This document shows, piece after piece, positions 36,725-48,686 of a stretch of 64,000 bases of DNA. This DNA is from Limonium bicolor (taxonomy: Eukaryota > Streptophyta > Magnoliopsida > Caryophyllales > Plumbaginaceae), in assembly GCA_023374045.1 (NCBI GenBank), contig CM041783.1, positions 120,653,503 to 120,717,502 on the forward strand. The letters are read 5' to 3'. Position 1 is the stretch's first letter. Each line of letters opens with the position of its first letter. The notes beneath the pieces were generated by a model. It did no database searches. It worked only from the letters and a program-made list of their open reading frames with translations, and was not told the DNA's origin. Position numbers and translations under genes: made by a program.

Positions 36725-38555
36725 ATGGCTAAAATTTCGTGTCAAAATACATTAGGGAAGGTCATTAAATAAATCTAGCAAGTTAGAGTATTATTCTATA
36801 ATTTATACTGACTAAGCATTTACTAATCTTCTACGTTATAATCTCGTCCGTCCATTTTCATTAACCACGATCGGACGGTTACGATTACGTGAGTTCATCA
36901 TCCAGCCTTAACCATCTCTTGAATGAGATTTCATTGATTTCTCACAATCTACAGAATGGTTTTCGGTGATACTTGTTTTGTTCAACTCGAATTTAAACGG
37001 CGATCATAATGGTACCAATTTCATGACCTATAATGGAGGGCACTACAATTTTGATTCTAGGTTCAAACAGAATTAGGGTTTATACAAGTTTGGGTTCGAA
37101 TCCACTAAATTGTCTCAATATAGTGCGTAATAGATCAAATTAACAGGTGGGTATGACCGGTAATGCAATACTGAGTGACAATATCGGCGGAATTTGATCG
37201 GAAACGTACCGGAAATGCGTCGGCAAGGAAATCTGATTCGATTTTCTGGAAACTCTTGACTTTATGAGTGATTGAGGGTCAAACTTTGGGAATCTATAAA
37301 ACACAGTACAGATCGAGTTAAGCTATGGTTTTGGGCTTAATCAATAGAGGACATATAGCACTATAAGCTTACAAAAAGGCTTGATCTAATTCGTATTACA
37401 CGCAAAGAAATATGAGTCGAAAGATTCGGGTTTATACCTTGAGTTTTCTAGAAAATTTAAGATTTTATGTGAAGTTCAGGTAGGCCACTTCACGGATCAA
37501 CTCGTGCCAACTAAGAGCGACTCGATCCATGAAACCTACCACAATTTAAACTAGATGTAACTCTAAACATGAGTTAAAGAATCATTGAAAACCATAGACT
37601 AGGGAGAAAGTTATAGATCTCATAAGATCTGGGTTTACCTAGTCGGTTCTGAAAATTTTCTGGGCAAGAACACCGCCAGATCGTGTTAGGGACGTTAGAC
37701 GCCTAGAACTTCCAAACGATCGAGAATCAGCCTTGGTTTCCTTAAGAAGAGTTGTAGAGCAGTTAAAGATCTATAAAACAAGCTACGGTTCGTGAATTTT
37801 CATGCACGAACGAAGAAGATATGATAGAGCAAAGTTACGTTACCTACTGGATTTCTGGGTTGTAGATTCTCGGGGAGGCAACTTGAGCATGATTTGTGAG
37901 AAATGTGGGGAGGATTAGGTCAAGTGAGAGTGATGGTTCGAAATTAGGGTTGTAGGAGGATTAAATGCAAAAGGTGGCATTCAAAAATATGAGGTTATGG
38001 CTAAAAAATCGGAGTCTAAAGATGGAGCGACGTTCTGATAGTTTGTTGAGAATACTTAGCCGATTTTGTGGGAAACTGGTAGTCTGGCTTGGGCATGACT
38101 CTCGAGGCACGCGACTGAGTTAGGTAAGACCTGGACACGTCAGCTACCTCCAAAATTTTGGCTCTAAAGTTCCCTAGATCATATCTTGAGCTAGGACGAT
38201 CCATTTTTAACGTTCTTATTATCAATCTTCTTGGTTTTCCATCATCTTTTTATTGGTATAGGTTTCATGGGCTGGTTTGACCATTCTCAAGAAGTCAACC
38301 CTGGCAAGGCTTAAGGAGCTTTAAGGTTTCTATGATTTTATATTGACTTTTATGATTCAAATCAATGTTCCAAATATTTCTAAAATGTTTATAATATAAT
38401 TGGGGTGTCTCGAAATTTTTCCAAGATTTATGGGCTTATAAATCTTATTATTAAATTCATAATACCATATAATAATTTAATTTTTTATAGTATTATTTAG
38501 GATTTAGTAAAAGAAATCCCCTAAATTAATTTATATTAATTTATGGGGTATTTCA
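36725..38555 (-). repeat. LTR-like sequence, right of Athila insertion
   Basis: Non-coding sequence ending in GGGGTATTTCA at 38545-38555, the terminal signature of the minus-strand LTRs in this window. It continues the AT-rich piece 25351-25981 across the Athila insertion. At 38556 the sequence switches to LINE coding sequence, so this LTR inserted into the LINE; the next five bases GTAAT would be its target copy. Its other end was not found. Confidence 0.6.
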
Positions 38556-39132
38556 GTAATGACGATTTGATTCAAGGTGGGGGTAATTTCTGGTTTAAAA
38601 AACAGTCTTGTGCAAAGGAAAGCATATTTTGGGCTACCAAAGTCCAGAATTTTTGGAGGAAACCATTAGGGAATCCATCCTTGCCTGGGGCTTTAAAAGG
38701 TTTCATGCTTTTTAATGCAGCAGTAAGTTCCTCGAGTTCCAAAGGCCTATACAATAATTCCACCTCCGATCTGAAGAGAAAATTAAAATTATGACCCAAA
38801 AAACTAGAGCTAAAAGCATCAGCAAACTTGAAGAGGAGCTTGAAATGTTTCACTAACAATCTCTCTAGGTTACTATCACCTGAAACCCAATTACCCTCAT
38901 GATCTAGCAGTTTATGGATATAATTTTTCTGCTTCCTAGCTCTAGCCCTAGCGTGGAAATATGTCGTATTTATGTCACTCAATCTGATCCATTGGTCTCT
39001 TGACCTTTGGAACCAGAGAGACTCCTCTCTTTGAAGCGAAACATCCAAATCTTTCAATAAAGACTACTCCAAACCTCTAAGGTGGCTACCCCTACCTGCA
39101 TCAATAGCCCTCTAGATACCACCTAATTTGTC
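38556..39132 (-). pseudogene. LINE ORF2, start of reverse transcriptase
   Basis: Open on the minus strand from about 39057 to 38572. It carries SLWFQRSRDQWIRL and NTTYFHARARARKQKN, the linker typical of plant L1 ORF2, then LEELTAALKSMKPFKAPGKD, which is the RT entry motif, and FPNGFLQKFW. The RT palm with its catalytic Asp box is absent. A one-base slip in the CCCCCACC run at about 38575 precedes the end. Between this part and the endonuclease the same frame carries three TAG stops within about 80 bp (39060-39135), each where a Gln would suit. Confidence 0.88.
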
Positions 39133-40020
39133 CTACAACCTCTTTTTATTCAATAAAATGAGGCCAAACACAGTTCTGTTCCAGACCTTAAGATGACTGC
39201 TAAGGCTATTTAAAGACTCTTGCAAGGGTCTCTCTTGTTGCCAATTTGAATAAACAATAGGTGCAAAATCTGGGTAGGAGAACCAAGCAGCAAGGACTAT
39301 AAAATAAGTTGCTTTAAGCTGATACTTATATTCAACGAAGACTGAAAGAATCGGAGGTTTATGATCAAACATGTATCTAGTGAGAATCTCAACACAAGCA
39401 TCAGGGAAACAAGCACTCCATTCTAACAAAGCCACAACCCTATCCAAGCGAGCACAATTAGTGCCACTAGACCAAGTATACCGGTTGCCAAAGGTCTTAA
39501 TATCCACAAACTTCAATAAATGAAACCAGTCTAAGAATTTTTTATTTATCCCAAAATTAATAGCAGCGGAGAAAAACCTATCCGAGGGAAAAAGAGTGCC
39601 ATTAAAATCTCCCCCTACAATCCATGCTTCATTATCAGCAAGCCTTACTTTGGTAATTTGATCCCACAGGTGGTTCCTCAAAGAAACAGAAGGTTTGGCA
39701 TAAACCGCAGTAAGAAAGAACAATCTAACACCAACATCTATCCTACAATGTATAAATTGACTCGCGCTACTAATAATCTGAATTCGAATAGGATTATTCC
39801 ATAGTAACCAAATTCCACCACAAAAGCTCTCTACTTCTACTCTAAATGAATTATCTAAACTTAACTTAGAACCAACAGATTCAGCAGTAATTCCATTCAC
39901 ACGAGGTTTAATAAGAATCATAATATTAGGGCGCACAGAGAGCATAAGGTCTTTAACAACATGGTGGAAGTTGGGTTTTAGGGCACCTCTTACGTTCCAG
40001 AATAATATTTTGCTAATCAT
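39133..40020 (-). pseudogene. LINE ORF2, AP-type endonuclease domain
   Basis: Nicks target DNA to prime reverse transcription. The likely start is the ATG at 40018-40020 (MISKILFWNVRG), as this matches the usual opening of plant L1 ORF2; the frame itself is open to 40089. The WNVRG Asn, the GGDFNGTL Asp-Asn pair, RYTWSSG, RLDRVVALLEW and the DHKPPIL His are visible. The metal-binding Glu, expected in a METR-like motif, is replaced by Lys in ILIKPRVNG, which should abolish activity. The frame ends at TAG at 39133-39135, where family alignment suggests Gln. Confidence 0.88.
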
Positions 40021-40078
40021 AAATTTAACACAAAGAGAAAGTAAACGTACCATCCTTATCCCGGAGGTTGATCCATAT

Positions 40079-40330
40079 TTACCTCGCATCTAGGGCTCTA
40101 GGGCGTGATCTGGCCAACTGACTCCCTGGAGCTTTGACTCCCTCAATAACATCACCAGGAACTCTACTCTCAGACCGATGGAAGACTCGAGGAAGACCCT
40201 CTAAGAAAACTTTAGAGGATCTGTTCGACGCCCCCTTTTAGATTGATGTTTTTTCAACTGGAAAAGTTTGTGAGGAGTTGATCTGGGCCTCCTTTTGGGA
40301 TAATACATTCTCTGCTAAACTGGGATTATG
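40079..40330 (-). pseudogene. LINE ORF1 C-terminal remnant
   Basis: Immediately upstream of ORF2 in LINE sense, a Ser/Arg-rich reading (LEGLPRVFHRSESRVPGDV and on) stops at TAA 40079-40081. It is open back to about 40236 and then interrupted. Position and composition fit the tail of plant L1 ORF1, the RNA-binding Gag-like protein. No zinc knuckle is visible in what remains. Confidence 0.5.
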
Positions 40331-40847
40331 CACTTGCTTAGGGATAATACGTCTCTAATTAGCCACGTGTCATGATGCATAACCAAGGGTTCATATATTA
40401 CCTTTCCCAAATTCATGGCGTCGTACCCATTTACCTAAGTTCAAGCATCTTAACTTAGATTTCAAACCATTCCACGGTTCATTTTCGAGGCCAATGACCA
40501 ATCATAAGCGGTAATAATTCCCACAAATCAAAGTCCAAGGCACAAGGATAACCACAAGGGATTCAATCCCAACATTCTAATCCACTCCACCTCACTTTAG
40601 ACCTTTAAGTGCATACCCCCTATAGTACCTTTAAACTATAGAGTAGATACTAGAGCTTAACCGGACCACCAGGGTACTGGGTTAACCAACTAGGTCTTAC
40701 GGTCATACTGCCACGATTTATTGGGTTGTCCTCCATCTTAAAGTTCATCATAAGACAGTTTCCTCACTTCCAGTTCAATTCCATACAAACACAACAAGAT
40801 TAGCAACAAGATAACATGGCCATAATGCCACAATTTATCGGGTCGTC
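40331..40847. other. Unassigned sequence with a diverged short duplication
   Basis: No gene. The text around 40690-40760 (CTGCCACGATTTATTGGG, then CTCCATCTTAAAGTTC) recurs as ATGCCACAATTTATCGGG at 40825-40842 and, past element 2, CCCATCATAAAGTCC at about 54556-54570. Element 2 thus landed in the second copy of a tandem duplication of about 130 bp. The last five bases TCGTC are its target site. Confidence 0.55.
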
Positions 40848-43092
40848 TGTAACACCCCACTCGATAAATTCATTATAATCACTCTCATATAATCACTCAC
40901 GTAGCATAATTAAAGACGTCTCACAGCGGAAGTTAAACTACATTAATTCTCACTTGCGTGTCACATGCCATTACTCGCCCATGCGAGTAAAGAAGCATAA
41001 CCGTAATCTAACGATGAACAACAATAACTAACCGCAGTGATGAACGAGATATTTATTACATTATCCTATATACAAACCAATACCTATGACAAGTGAGCAT
41101 TTAAATAGTTCCCATAATTTCAATGTGCAAACCGATATAATATTAAACATGCGATAAATAAAAGTCGAGGTCGTCTACCCATATTCCCGCACTCCGGCTT
41201 CACGTCCGATCCACAACCTGAAATGTGTTGGCCCCAAAAAGGGCTCAGCAAACTATATGCTGGTATGCTAAAGTGTAATGCTAAACCCTTTAGGTCACTT
41301 AGGTCAATTAGCCGTCTGAACATGAGGTTGATTACATGCTGGTTCATTTTACAGTTTATATACAGGAGTAAATAACATGCATAAGCATACAGTAATCCAT
41401 CAAAGTGACAATCCATACATTACATACAATCCATGACATACCGAATACCATGTACTATAAACATTCATACAAACGCGTGGGTACTTCCATCGAGATGTTA
41501 GTAGTTTTCCCTTTAAATTATGTTAATCACCATTTAGTCTTACTCTCCATACTATTGGGCGTCATGTTAGGACAACCCGGAAAAACTTTACTGGACAGTA
41601 GTCCTCCCGTACACACAAAGTGCTCATTGCCAAGGATCATTCGATCCCGGGGCTTCCACTTGCCTAATAAAGGCGTCCATGAATGGACGAAGCCGTGGGC
41701 CAAAGTCGGCACCCTGGTCCAACAGTCTATCTAGGCCCGTCGGAATATAGAGGGAGTCGGTCCGATACAGACGTTATGTTAGCATGTATGCTCCTTGTTC
41801 ACCAGCCGAATGCAAAGTTACCGTGAATGAGAGTCTCTTTGTTTATTTTATTTTTTTCAGAAGGGTGTGAATGCAGAGTATAGATCTGAAGAGAATGAGA
41901 ATAGATGGAAAGCTAGTATATTTTTTTGTTCTCAGTTTAGGCTGCAATATTACCGATTTTGAATAAATTGAAGGCAGCAGAGATGTATGTTGCATTGTTT
42001 TCCAGTTTGGGTATTAAAAATTCAGTGAGTGTATAGAATGAATGGAGGGTTGGCTGGTGTTTGTTGTTGTCCACGGAGGGAGGGTGAGCAGCATTAAGTA
42101 GCAGAGAATGAAGGGAGAATCTTTTTTTTTTTGCATCAAAGCCAGTGAAGTTCTTCTCCTTTGGTTACAGTCGAAATGGAAAGAAATGTGACTGAGGTTG
42201 CTGCTGTCCACAGCAGCTGTAGGAGCAGAAAAACTGAAGGAAAGAAGGACCGCAGGTGGAAGAAACCAAAAGAGAAAAGGTGATGTCTTGTTGTTGTTAC
42301 TGTCACGTAAAAGAAGGAAGGAGAAGAGCAGTGTTCAGTTTTTTTTCTTTTTTTTTGTTTCTTCTTTCTCCTCTGCTCCTGCTGTCCGAAGGTGTGCCAA
42401 GAAGACAAGAAAACTGAGGTGATATAGGGTATTTAGGCAGGAAGCAATCGTGACAGCAAGGGCAAGTATGGGTAGAAGAGAAATAATTTATTGTACTTGT
42501 TTATACTATATTATTACTTTATGTAGTCTAATAATGTTTGGTGTTTCTTTTGCTTGGATAAGTGACCGGTTGGGGTATGTTTAGGAGGGAAAGTAAGGCT
42601 TCTTTTGTACTTTGTACGTTTATTTATTTGACTAATAATGCCTTGCTTTCTTTTTTTTTGGTAGGTAGGCGGCAACAATTTAAATTGGAGGGAGATTGAA
42701 ATTTTTTACCCTCCTAATATTATGGCACTAAATGTACATGTGTATATGTGATTATACTAATGTGTTACATTGTGTTTTATAGTGTTTTTAGTTTTAAATT
42801 GCATATACATGAGTATATATTGTATTTATGATTGTCTAGACTATATAAACTGTTTATATAATTTATTGAGTGATATTTGTGGTGTTTAACACATGTACTA
42901 ATATGTTACATGTGATATTAATTTTAGGAGTTGATTCCTCCTTAATGATATTTTCTCTTTCATTAGAGATCGAGTGTATAATTTAATGTCCATTTGGACT
43001 ATATATTTTATACCATAGTATTTATAGCAATTATTTCTCATGATTTAATTTAACCCTTACTAATTTAGGTAGTAATTATCTAGGGTATTTCA
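40848..43092 (-). repeat. 3' LTR of element 2 (internally deleted)
   Basis: A 2245-bp LTR that matches the two outer parts of 48687-54549 but lacks about 3.7 kb corresponding to 49606-53292. It has a private 57-bp stretch near 41802-41858 that the other LTR lacks. Poly-T/A and G-rich runs account for several chance open frames at 42136-42422. Confidence 0.92.
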
Positions 43093-43110
43093 GTCTACCC
43101 CCCTTAACAG
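43093..43110 (-). promoter_or_regulatory. Polypurine tract of element 2
   Basis: In element sense CTGTTAAGGGGGGTAGAC, abutting the LTR start, preceded by TTCGGGACAAAGTC as in the related elements. Confidence 0.87.
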
Positions 43111-43513
43111 GACTTTGTCCCGAAGTCGTTTAAATCGAATATGTACATAACTGCCCAATGAAACCTCAAGGTATCAACCCATCTAACCTATTGATTCTAA
43201 GGTCTCAACACTCTCCTGAAGTTTAATTCGTTCCATTCAACCACTAGTCTTCCAATCCAAACCAACCACATATATATATATATCACAAGTCCCGAAGGAC
43301 GTCAATACAAATTCCAATCCAAACCAACACACATATATATCACAAGTTCCGAAGGACATCCATACCTAATCGTTCAAGTGCTCTAGCACAACATATCATA
43401 AAACACATCCCAAGTGCTTAAAGCACACATATATATATAATCAACATATATCGCCAGTGCTTAAAGTACATATACACCACAAAACAACACAAAATGTCTA
43501 AATATGCTAAGGG

Positions 43514-43548
43514 CTCTACCGCCCTTAAAAAGGGTTTTGCCCCGTGAC
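43514..43548 (-). promoter_or_regulatory. Second, upstream polypurine-like module of element 2
   Basis: In element sense GTCACGGGGCAAAACCC followed by TTTTTAAGGGCGGTAGAG. Almost the same text (GTCACAGGGAGTAACCC, TTTTTAAGGGGGTAAAG) follows pol in the element at 63065-63100. It lies about 420 bp upstream of the 3' LTR. Confidence 0.65.
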
Positions 43549-45289
43549 CCCCACAGCATCACACAGTTGCTAAGAGAAAAGCGCAGGATACTTGGCTCTC
43601 ATGGAGTTCTCCAACTCCCATGTGGCCTTTTCGCCCTCATGGTTTGACCGGCGGACTTTGACCCTTTTTGATGGCCTTGTCTCTGGTCTCCCTCGCTTCC
43701 GTATTGAAACTTCAGAGTGGAGTCTTCGCATATCTAGGAGACGGGTCGATCTCTCGTCACTCGGCTCTTAAAAGGAAAATGTGAAGGGTAAGGCGCGTAC
43801 CTTTCAGCCAAAGGCGTAGGGTACTTATGCGCTCTCCCAAATACGTCTGATTGGGCCCACTCGCTTCGTAATGAGGTGCAGACCTACCTGCATAGGGCTT
43901 GGTTTGCCATTTTCGTTTCTAAGGACATATTATAGATGATTTGTTAGCAACAAGTTATTGCTGACCTTGTTCCAATATGGCAATGTCATTCACGATCTAT
44001 TCTTAATTTGGAAGTGGAGGTATCTCAATTGGTGCGGTATCGTTACTTGTACATGCACACGATTAGGTCTAAGTGGTGTCCAGACGTTTTGGATGACTAA
44101 CGCGGAATATATTTTAAATTTTTGTTATCTTCACTCATTGGTTTCGAGCTGAGGTGAAGTATGACATTGGCTAAAAGCACTAGACTCTGAAGTTTGAATG
44201 TATTAGCTTATAAATCCATGAAGGTAATTCTTGTCATTTCGTGGTTCCTGGTTGTTATGTTCCGGAGTAAATACATTAATTGTAATATTAGTTATGTACT
44301 ACGTGATGTTATATTTGTGTTTTCAGCATATTGCTCTCACATCAATACTTGTACTGTTCACCCCGCTTTTGCTAGGGAATTCATTGTTATGTTTATATTA
44401 AGCCTTGCATCCTTTTACATCCCGTATGGGTATGTTTCTTGGCAATTGAGACATTTTTCCTCTGGTATATTTTATATCTTTTATATCTTTTGATGTTATT
44501 AAATAAGAGTATGATTGTGCATTTATGACTTCTTGTGTGGGTTATAATGTTGAACGCCATATTTATTTTGGAGTGTGTCCTCTAGCGGGCTAGGCTGTTT
44601 GTATAACCTTCCCACGATTTGTTTCTCATCATTCGAGTTCTAGGCGATTTCCACTCATTTGGTCTTGTCAATGCATTCATTCTAAAGGTTGTTTGTAATG
44701 GTTGCTTCTCTGCGCACCATGTTTTAGTCGTTTCGACGGTTAAGTTATTGTGACATTTGCTTAATAACTTAGGGCATCTGCTAGTGTTCTAGCTTGCCTA
44801 TCTTTTGTTGCGTATTGGTGTACATATGTTAAGCCCTTTTGTGGGTGAAGATGTATCGTTTCCCTTTATTTGGCATACAAGATTGTTATCTCATTTGTGT
44901 TATTTGTGTTCTTTGTGTTCTTTGTTGGAGAGTAGTTCTCTTTATGTCCCTCTTGTGGGTAGCGATGGTTACCATTGCATACGTTCCTTTGGATGTTAAG
45001 AATTTTGTTAGTGTAAGTGTTTAATGAACTTTATGAGAGTTTTAGTAATGCCTATTCACCCTTTTAATGGGTTTTCATGGCTGTCATTAGGTTAACTATC
45101 AATTCTCTCCTCTTTCGTCAGGCTTCCATTTTATGTTATTGTATATCAACCATTCTTTTCGGGGTTACGACTTAGTCGTGTTCTATTCAAGGTTTTTGGT
45201 TCCTCTAATCCCGTTGGTTCTATTAGAATTCTTCGCGTTAACCTGCTTTAGGTAATTATTTGTATTGGTCTAGATTTACATTACTGACC
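43549..45289 (-). other. Degenerate internal region of element 2 (pol 3' side)
   Basis: Where RNase H, integrase and chromodomain should lie between the RT remnant and the upstream PPT module. I see no conserved domain and no open frame above about 100 codons. Chance frames at 43958-44493 and 44805-45024 run in the opposite strand to the element. Confidence 0.5.
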
Positions 45290-45500
45290 TTGGTATGGAG
45301 TTGACTACTCCTTGTGTTTCTGACACTACTCGTCTACAAGTATGGGGTACCCTACTGATACATTGCTACCTACTTGACTAACTTATGAATAAGTCCATCA
45401 AGCCCACAAACTCCTGTGGAGTGCGGTCGTCCCATATCTCGTTTTGTATACTCGTAGTGACCGTCACGTGTTCGTGAAGTATTCTGTTGTCAATCTCCCT
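45290..45500 (-). pseudogene. Reverse transcriptase remnant of element 2 (block Y)
   Basis: On the minus strand 45445-45462 reads GGTCACTACGAGTATACA, Gly-His-Tyr-Glu-Tyr-Thr, the counterpart of the RT motif preceding MPFGL. The block of about 200 bp aligns with 7250-7475 in element 1. Frames on either side are broken. No catalytic Asp box is visible. Confidence 0.6.
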
Positions 45501-46792
45501 TTTTAATTCATTTTAGGGGTATCCCGAGGAAATTCCTTTTTAGTTCCCTGGGTTCCCAGCCCGATGGTATGATTATGTATCTCTCATTGAACAGGTGTTT
45601 GCGATATCTCACCCTAATTGTGAAGTTTGCTTCTGAGTGGTATGAGGTGATCTTTTTCCTCTGTCATTTGCTTCGTTATTGACATGAGTTCACCGTTGCT
45701 TTAAGGAATTTATGACTCCTCGTATTGATAAGTTATTGTTGTTTTATTGTGTAGTAAGTCCTTTGTTGGAGTCACTTGTGTGCTGATTCTAATTACGGTT
45801 AACTAGTTACTATGTGTACGGTTTGGCACTTGTCCATTGTTTCTCGCTCTTGTTCATAAGCTAGTAGGTTATGTACGTAGTTTTGGTGCACATTATGGTT
45901 CTTCTTACTTTACCCTATCCTTAGGGTTACTTCATTTGGTGTAATTCCGGACTTCATGGCGGAGATTCTTGTTTTCTTCTTCTTATGGAAGTCCATATTG
46001 TGATCTAGTTCTAACCAGTTCCCATTACTTGTCATGTTATTTTAGATGTTATTGTTCAGTTGGTATACATTGAAAGGTAGCATGAGGAGGTACTTTCGCT
46101 CTCCTGGACTTGTGCCCTTATAAGGCTACCTTGAGTACTTCCACTTAAACTTGTGTTTTTATACATTTAGACTTGTTATCTTGTCTCGTCGTTTAGACCG
46201 TTTACCATTGTTTAACTTGTATAGTCCTTTCCCTGACAGTCGTTAAGTTATTAGATGACATGTCTTAAACTCGTACTCTTTCTTGTCGCCTATTGTTTGG
46301 CGAGACGCCAATATCGGTAGCCATTCTCCTTTAATTCAGAACCCTCATCCAATGATAGGTGTGATCAATGAATTAACAGTGTATGATTGTAACTTGACAA
46401 CTATTCATCTCTTGCTGGTTAAGGCATTCCCTGATATGGTTAATGCCTTGGGTGATAATTATTTAGGTGTTCAACTCTGATTTGCGTTTAAAGTTGCGAT
46501 CGGTTTAAGTATTATTTGTGTTGTAATGTAACATTTTTCAATGTTGGTCCTTCTAAGGGCTAATATGTTCTCTTTCTTCTCCCAGCATTGATTTGTGTTG
46601 GCGTATACCATTATGGGCGTAGCATCAGCCCTATTTGTCATGTGGTCATGTTCCACCACCGTTCTTTATATGTATACATTCAGGAGTGACTGTTATTCAC
46701 GAGTACTCGTATTTGACAACTTATTTGAAGGATTTCATGTATTTTAGCTGTCTGCAGATTATACTTCAGTTCCTTGTTTATTTCCAATGTAA

Positions 46793-46950
46793 TTAATTGT
46801 GACCACTTGTAGAGAGTTTCAGGAATCATCCGACCCTGATGTGATCAGTATCAGTGTTGAACTATCTCTCCATCCCAATTTGTGTTCAGCTTCCCTTGAC
46901 CTGTACCGGATCAAGTTCCACCTCCCACATCAATTTCAAACCATTAAATA
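46793..46950. repeat. Conserved block X (shared with element 1)
   Basis: Close match to 5928-6095, from TTGTGACCACTTGTAGAG to CCACCTCCCACATC. In element sense it precedes the RT remnant here, but follows it in element 1. Function unknown. Confidence 0.7.
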
Positions 46951-47157
46951 GTTTTGACAAGTTTGTTATGACGTTTGGCTCATAAGCCGATGTTATCGAT
47001 TGATTATTGTTAAATGGTTGTAGTTTGTTATGGGCTGGAGTATGCCCTTTAGTAGGAATGTTCGGACTCATCGGGTCTTCCCATGGTTACAGTTTCCATA
47101 TTTAAAGGGTTTTGTGACCCTAAGGTGACAAGTTGTAGTTATATAACGTGTACTATA

Positions 47158-47500
47158 ATTGTATGAATATTTAGTGATTACCGGTGGTCATGACTTACAC
47201 AGTCTTGTAGAATCGAATCCTACTGTCGTTATTCTTGTAGTTACAGTTGCAATTATAGTTGCAGTTATAGTCATAATTGCAGTTGTAATTGTAGTAGTGG
47301 CTGCAGTTACGAGATTCGTACTGAAGTTGTATGAATGTTTGGTGATTACTGGTGGACCCGGCGTTGTACATGTGGCCTACACGGTCTGTAAGATTCAGTT
47401 GTGTTTATCGTTGTAGTTATAGTTGTGATTGTAGTCATAACTATAGCCATAATTGTAACCGTAATTGTAGTCATCATTGTAGCACTTGTTGTAGCAAGTG
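47158..47500 (-). repeat. Duplicated unit with degenerate GTTATA/GTTGTA tract
   Basis: Two tandem units of about 170 bp (47158-47325, 47326-47500), each opening TTGTATGAATATTTAGTGAT or a close variant and closing in a degenerate 6-bp repeat. In element sense the tracts alternate Asn and Tyr codons with some Cys, Asp and Gly, next to a TGCTACAACAAGTGCTAC stretch that resembles a decayed zinc knuckle. This is where the Gag linker should be. The opposite strand gives the Val/Ile-rich chance frames. Confidence 0.6.
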
Positions 47501-48670
47501 CGCGAGGTAGACAAAAATATGAGCATAGTATTGGTTATAGCGCTTGCTGTAGAAAGCGCGCCCTGCAGTTTGAGTCATCAGTTTCTGGAATTGTTTGTTT
47601 CACTCACGCTTTGGTCGTTTGAGTATGGCTTAGATGATTTGTCTTGGAAAGGGTAGTATTGGAGTTGTTTTGGTTCGTTATGGTATGGTAAGTTTTCTAA
47701 GGTAGTTCTATTTCTAGGTTTTTGAGTTAGGCTCTTTCTGAATTTTGTTTTAAACTTTTCCATGGTAGGAGGAGGTTTCTGACTCATGTTTCTGCAGCCA
47801 TTTCATTAAGTTAAGGTTATGCGGTTACCTAGATCGCGCTGCGTACTAGTACCAGCACCTAAGGTTCCCACAAAATTTGGGGTATTATGCTCCTGGTGAC
47901 TCCTTTCCCCTTCTAGTAGCTCATATCAGCTGGGGTCTGCTCCGCGTGGATACCTCATGGTGCCTCGGGTCCAGCAGATGGAGTACTCTAGTTGTCCTTG
48001 GTTCCGCATGTTATACTTTTGATAGTCGTCTAAAACTTGTTCTTCTATCTCTCGATCTTCGGGTGCACCCGTGCGTGCTTTCCTCGGGTTAATTGGATAG
48101 GGTTTTAGTGTCTAATTATATGCCGACCCGATTGTCCTATGGATTCCTATCCTTCTTCAATTTAAGGTTTAACGTATGTTCTTCATTGTGTATAAGTACG
48201 CTCCTAGATAGTATGTAGCTATCGGGACCCCCGGTCCTTAATGACTCGTCGTATCTCAAGCTCTTCCGTTTGTCTTCATATCATCCATTACATTGCCTCT
48301 ATGGGTGATACTCGAGGTGTGGGCAGCGGCGGGTGTGGTACCACTGCTGTTTCCCGGGGTGTTCTCCCATTAAGCTAGTGCGGTAACTGTCGTCTCAACG
48401 TTATTCGGGGTTGCAGGACCTCCGTCACCTTCGACATGCCTCTCCTCGACACCCGTAATACGTTATATCATAACACTACTCGGTAGTTTACCGTATAGAA
48501 ATCAATAACACAGATATGCCATTAAGGCTAATATTGTTACGCATTTAGCGTTGCTAAGACACTAGTTTGTTTAAGACCAGGCGGTTCGTACCTCACAAAC
48601 GTTTCCCGTATTTCTCAAGTCCTATGCTCACTGTCTAACTCCTAATATCTCGTCATCAGAGCAGTACTCC
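47501..48670 (-). other. Degenerate internal region of element 2 (gag side)
   Basis: About 1.2 kb between the Asn/Tyr tract and the PBS. No open frame with a recognisable Gag domain is seen. Gag appears too decayed to read. Confidence 0.5.
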
Positions 48671-48682
48671 GCTCTGATACCA
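48671..48682 (-). promoter_or_regulatory. Primer binding site of element 2, initiator tRNA-Met type
   Basis: GCTCTGATACCA on the plus strand, four bases from the 5' LTR, identical to the PBS of element 1. Confidence 0.95.
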
Positions 48683-48686
48683 CTTT

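Larger units (their letters stand above)
38556..40330 (-). mobile_element. L1-type LINE, 3'-truncated by LTR insertion
   Basis: A non-LTR retrotransposon on the minus strand: tail of ORF1, then ORF2 endonuclease and the first part of the reverse transcriptase. It stops inside the RT at 38556, where an LTR terminus begins. Loss of the 3' side is unusual for LINEs, which are usually 5'-truncated on insertion, and fits later interruption. The missing half was not recognised anywhere in this window. Confidence 0.9.

Noticed and set aside
47159..47416. Val/Ile-rich frame resembling a membrane protein (and 47401-47622)
   Set aside because: It is the antisense reading of a degenerate hexamer tract inside a retrotransposon; no other gene signals.
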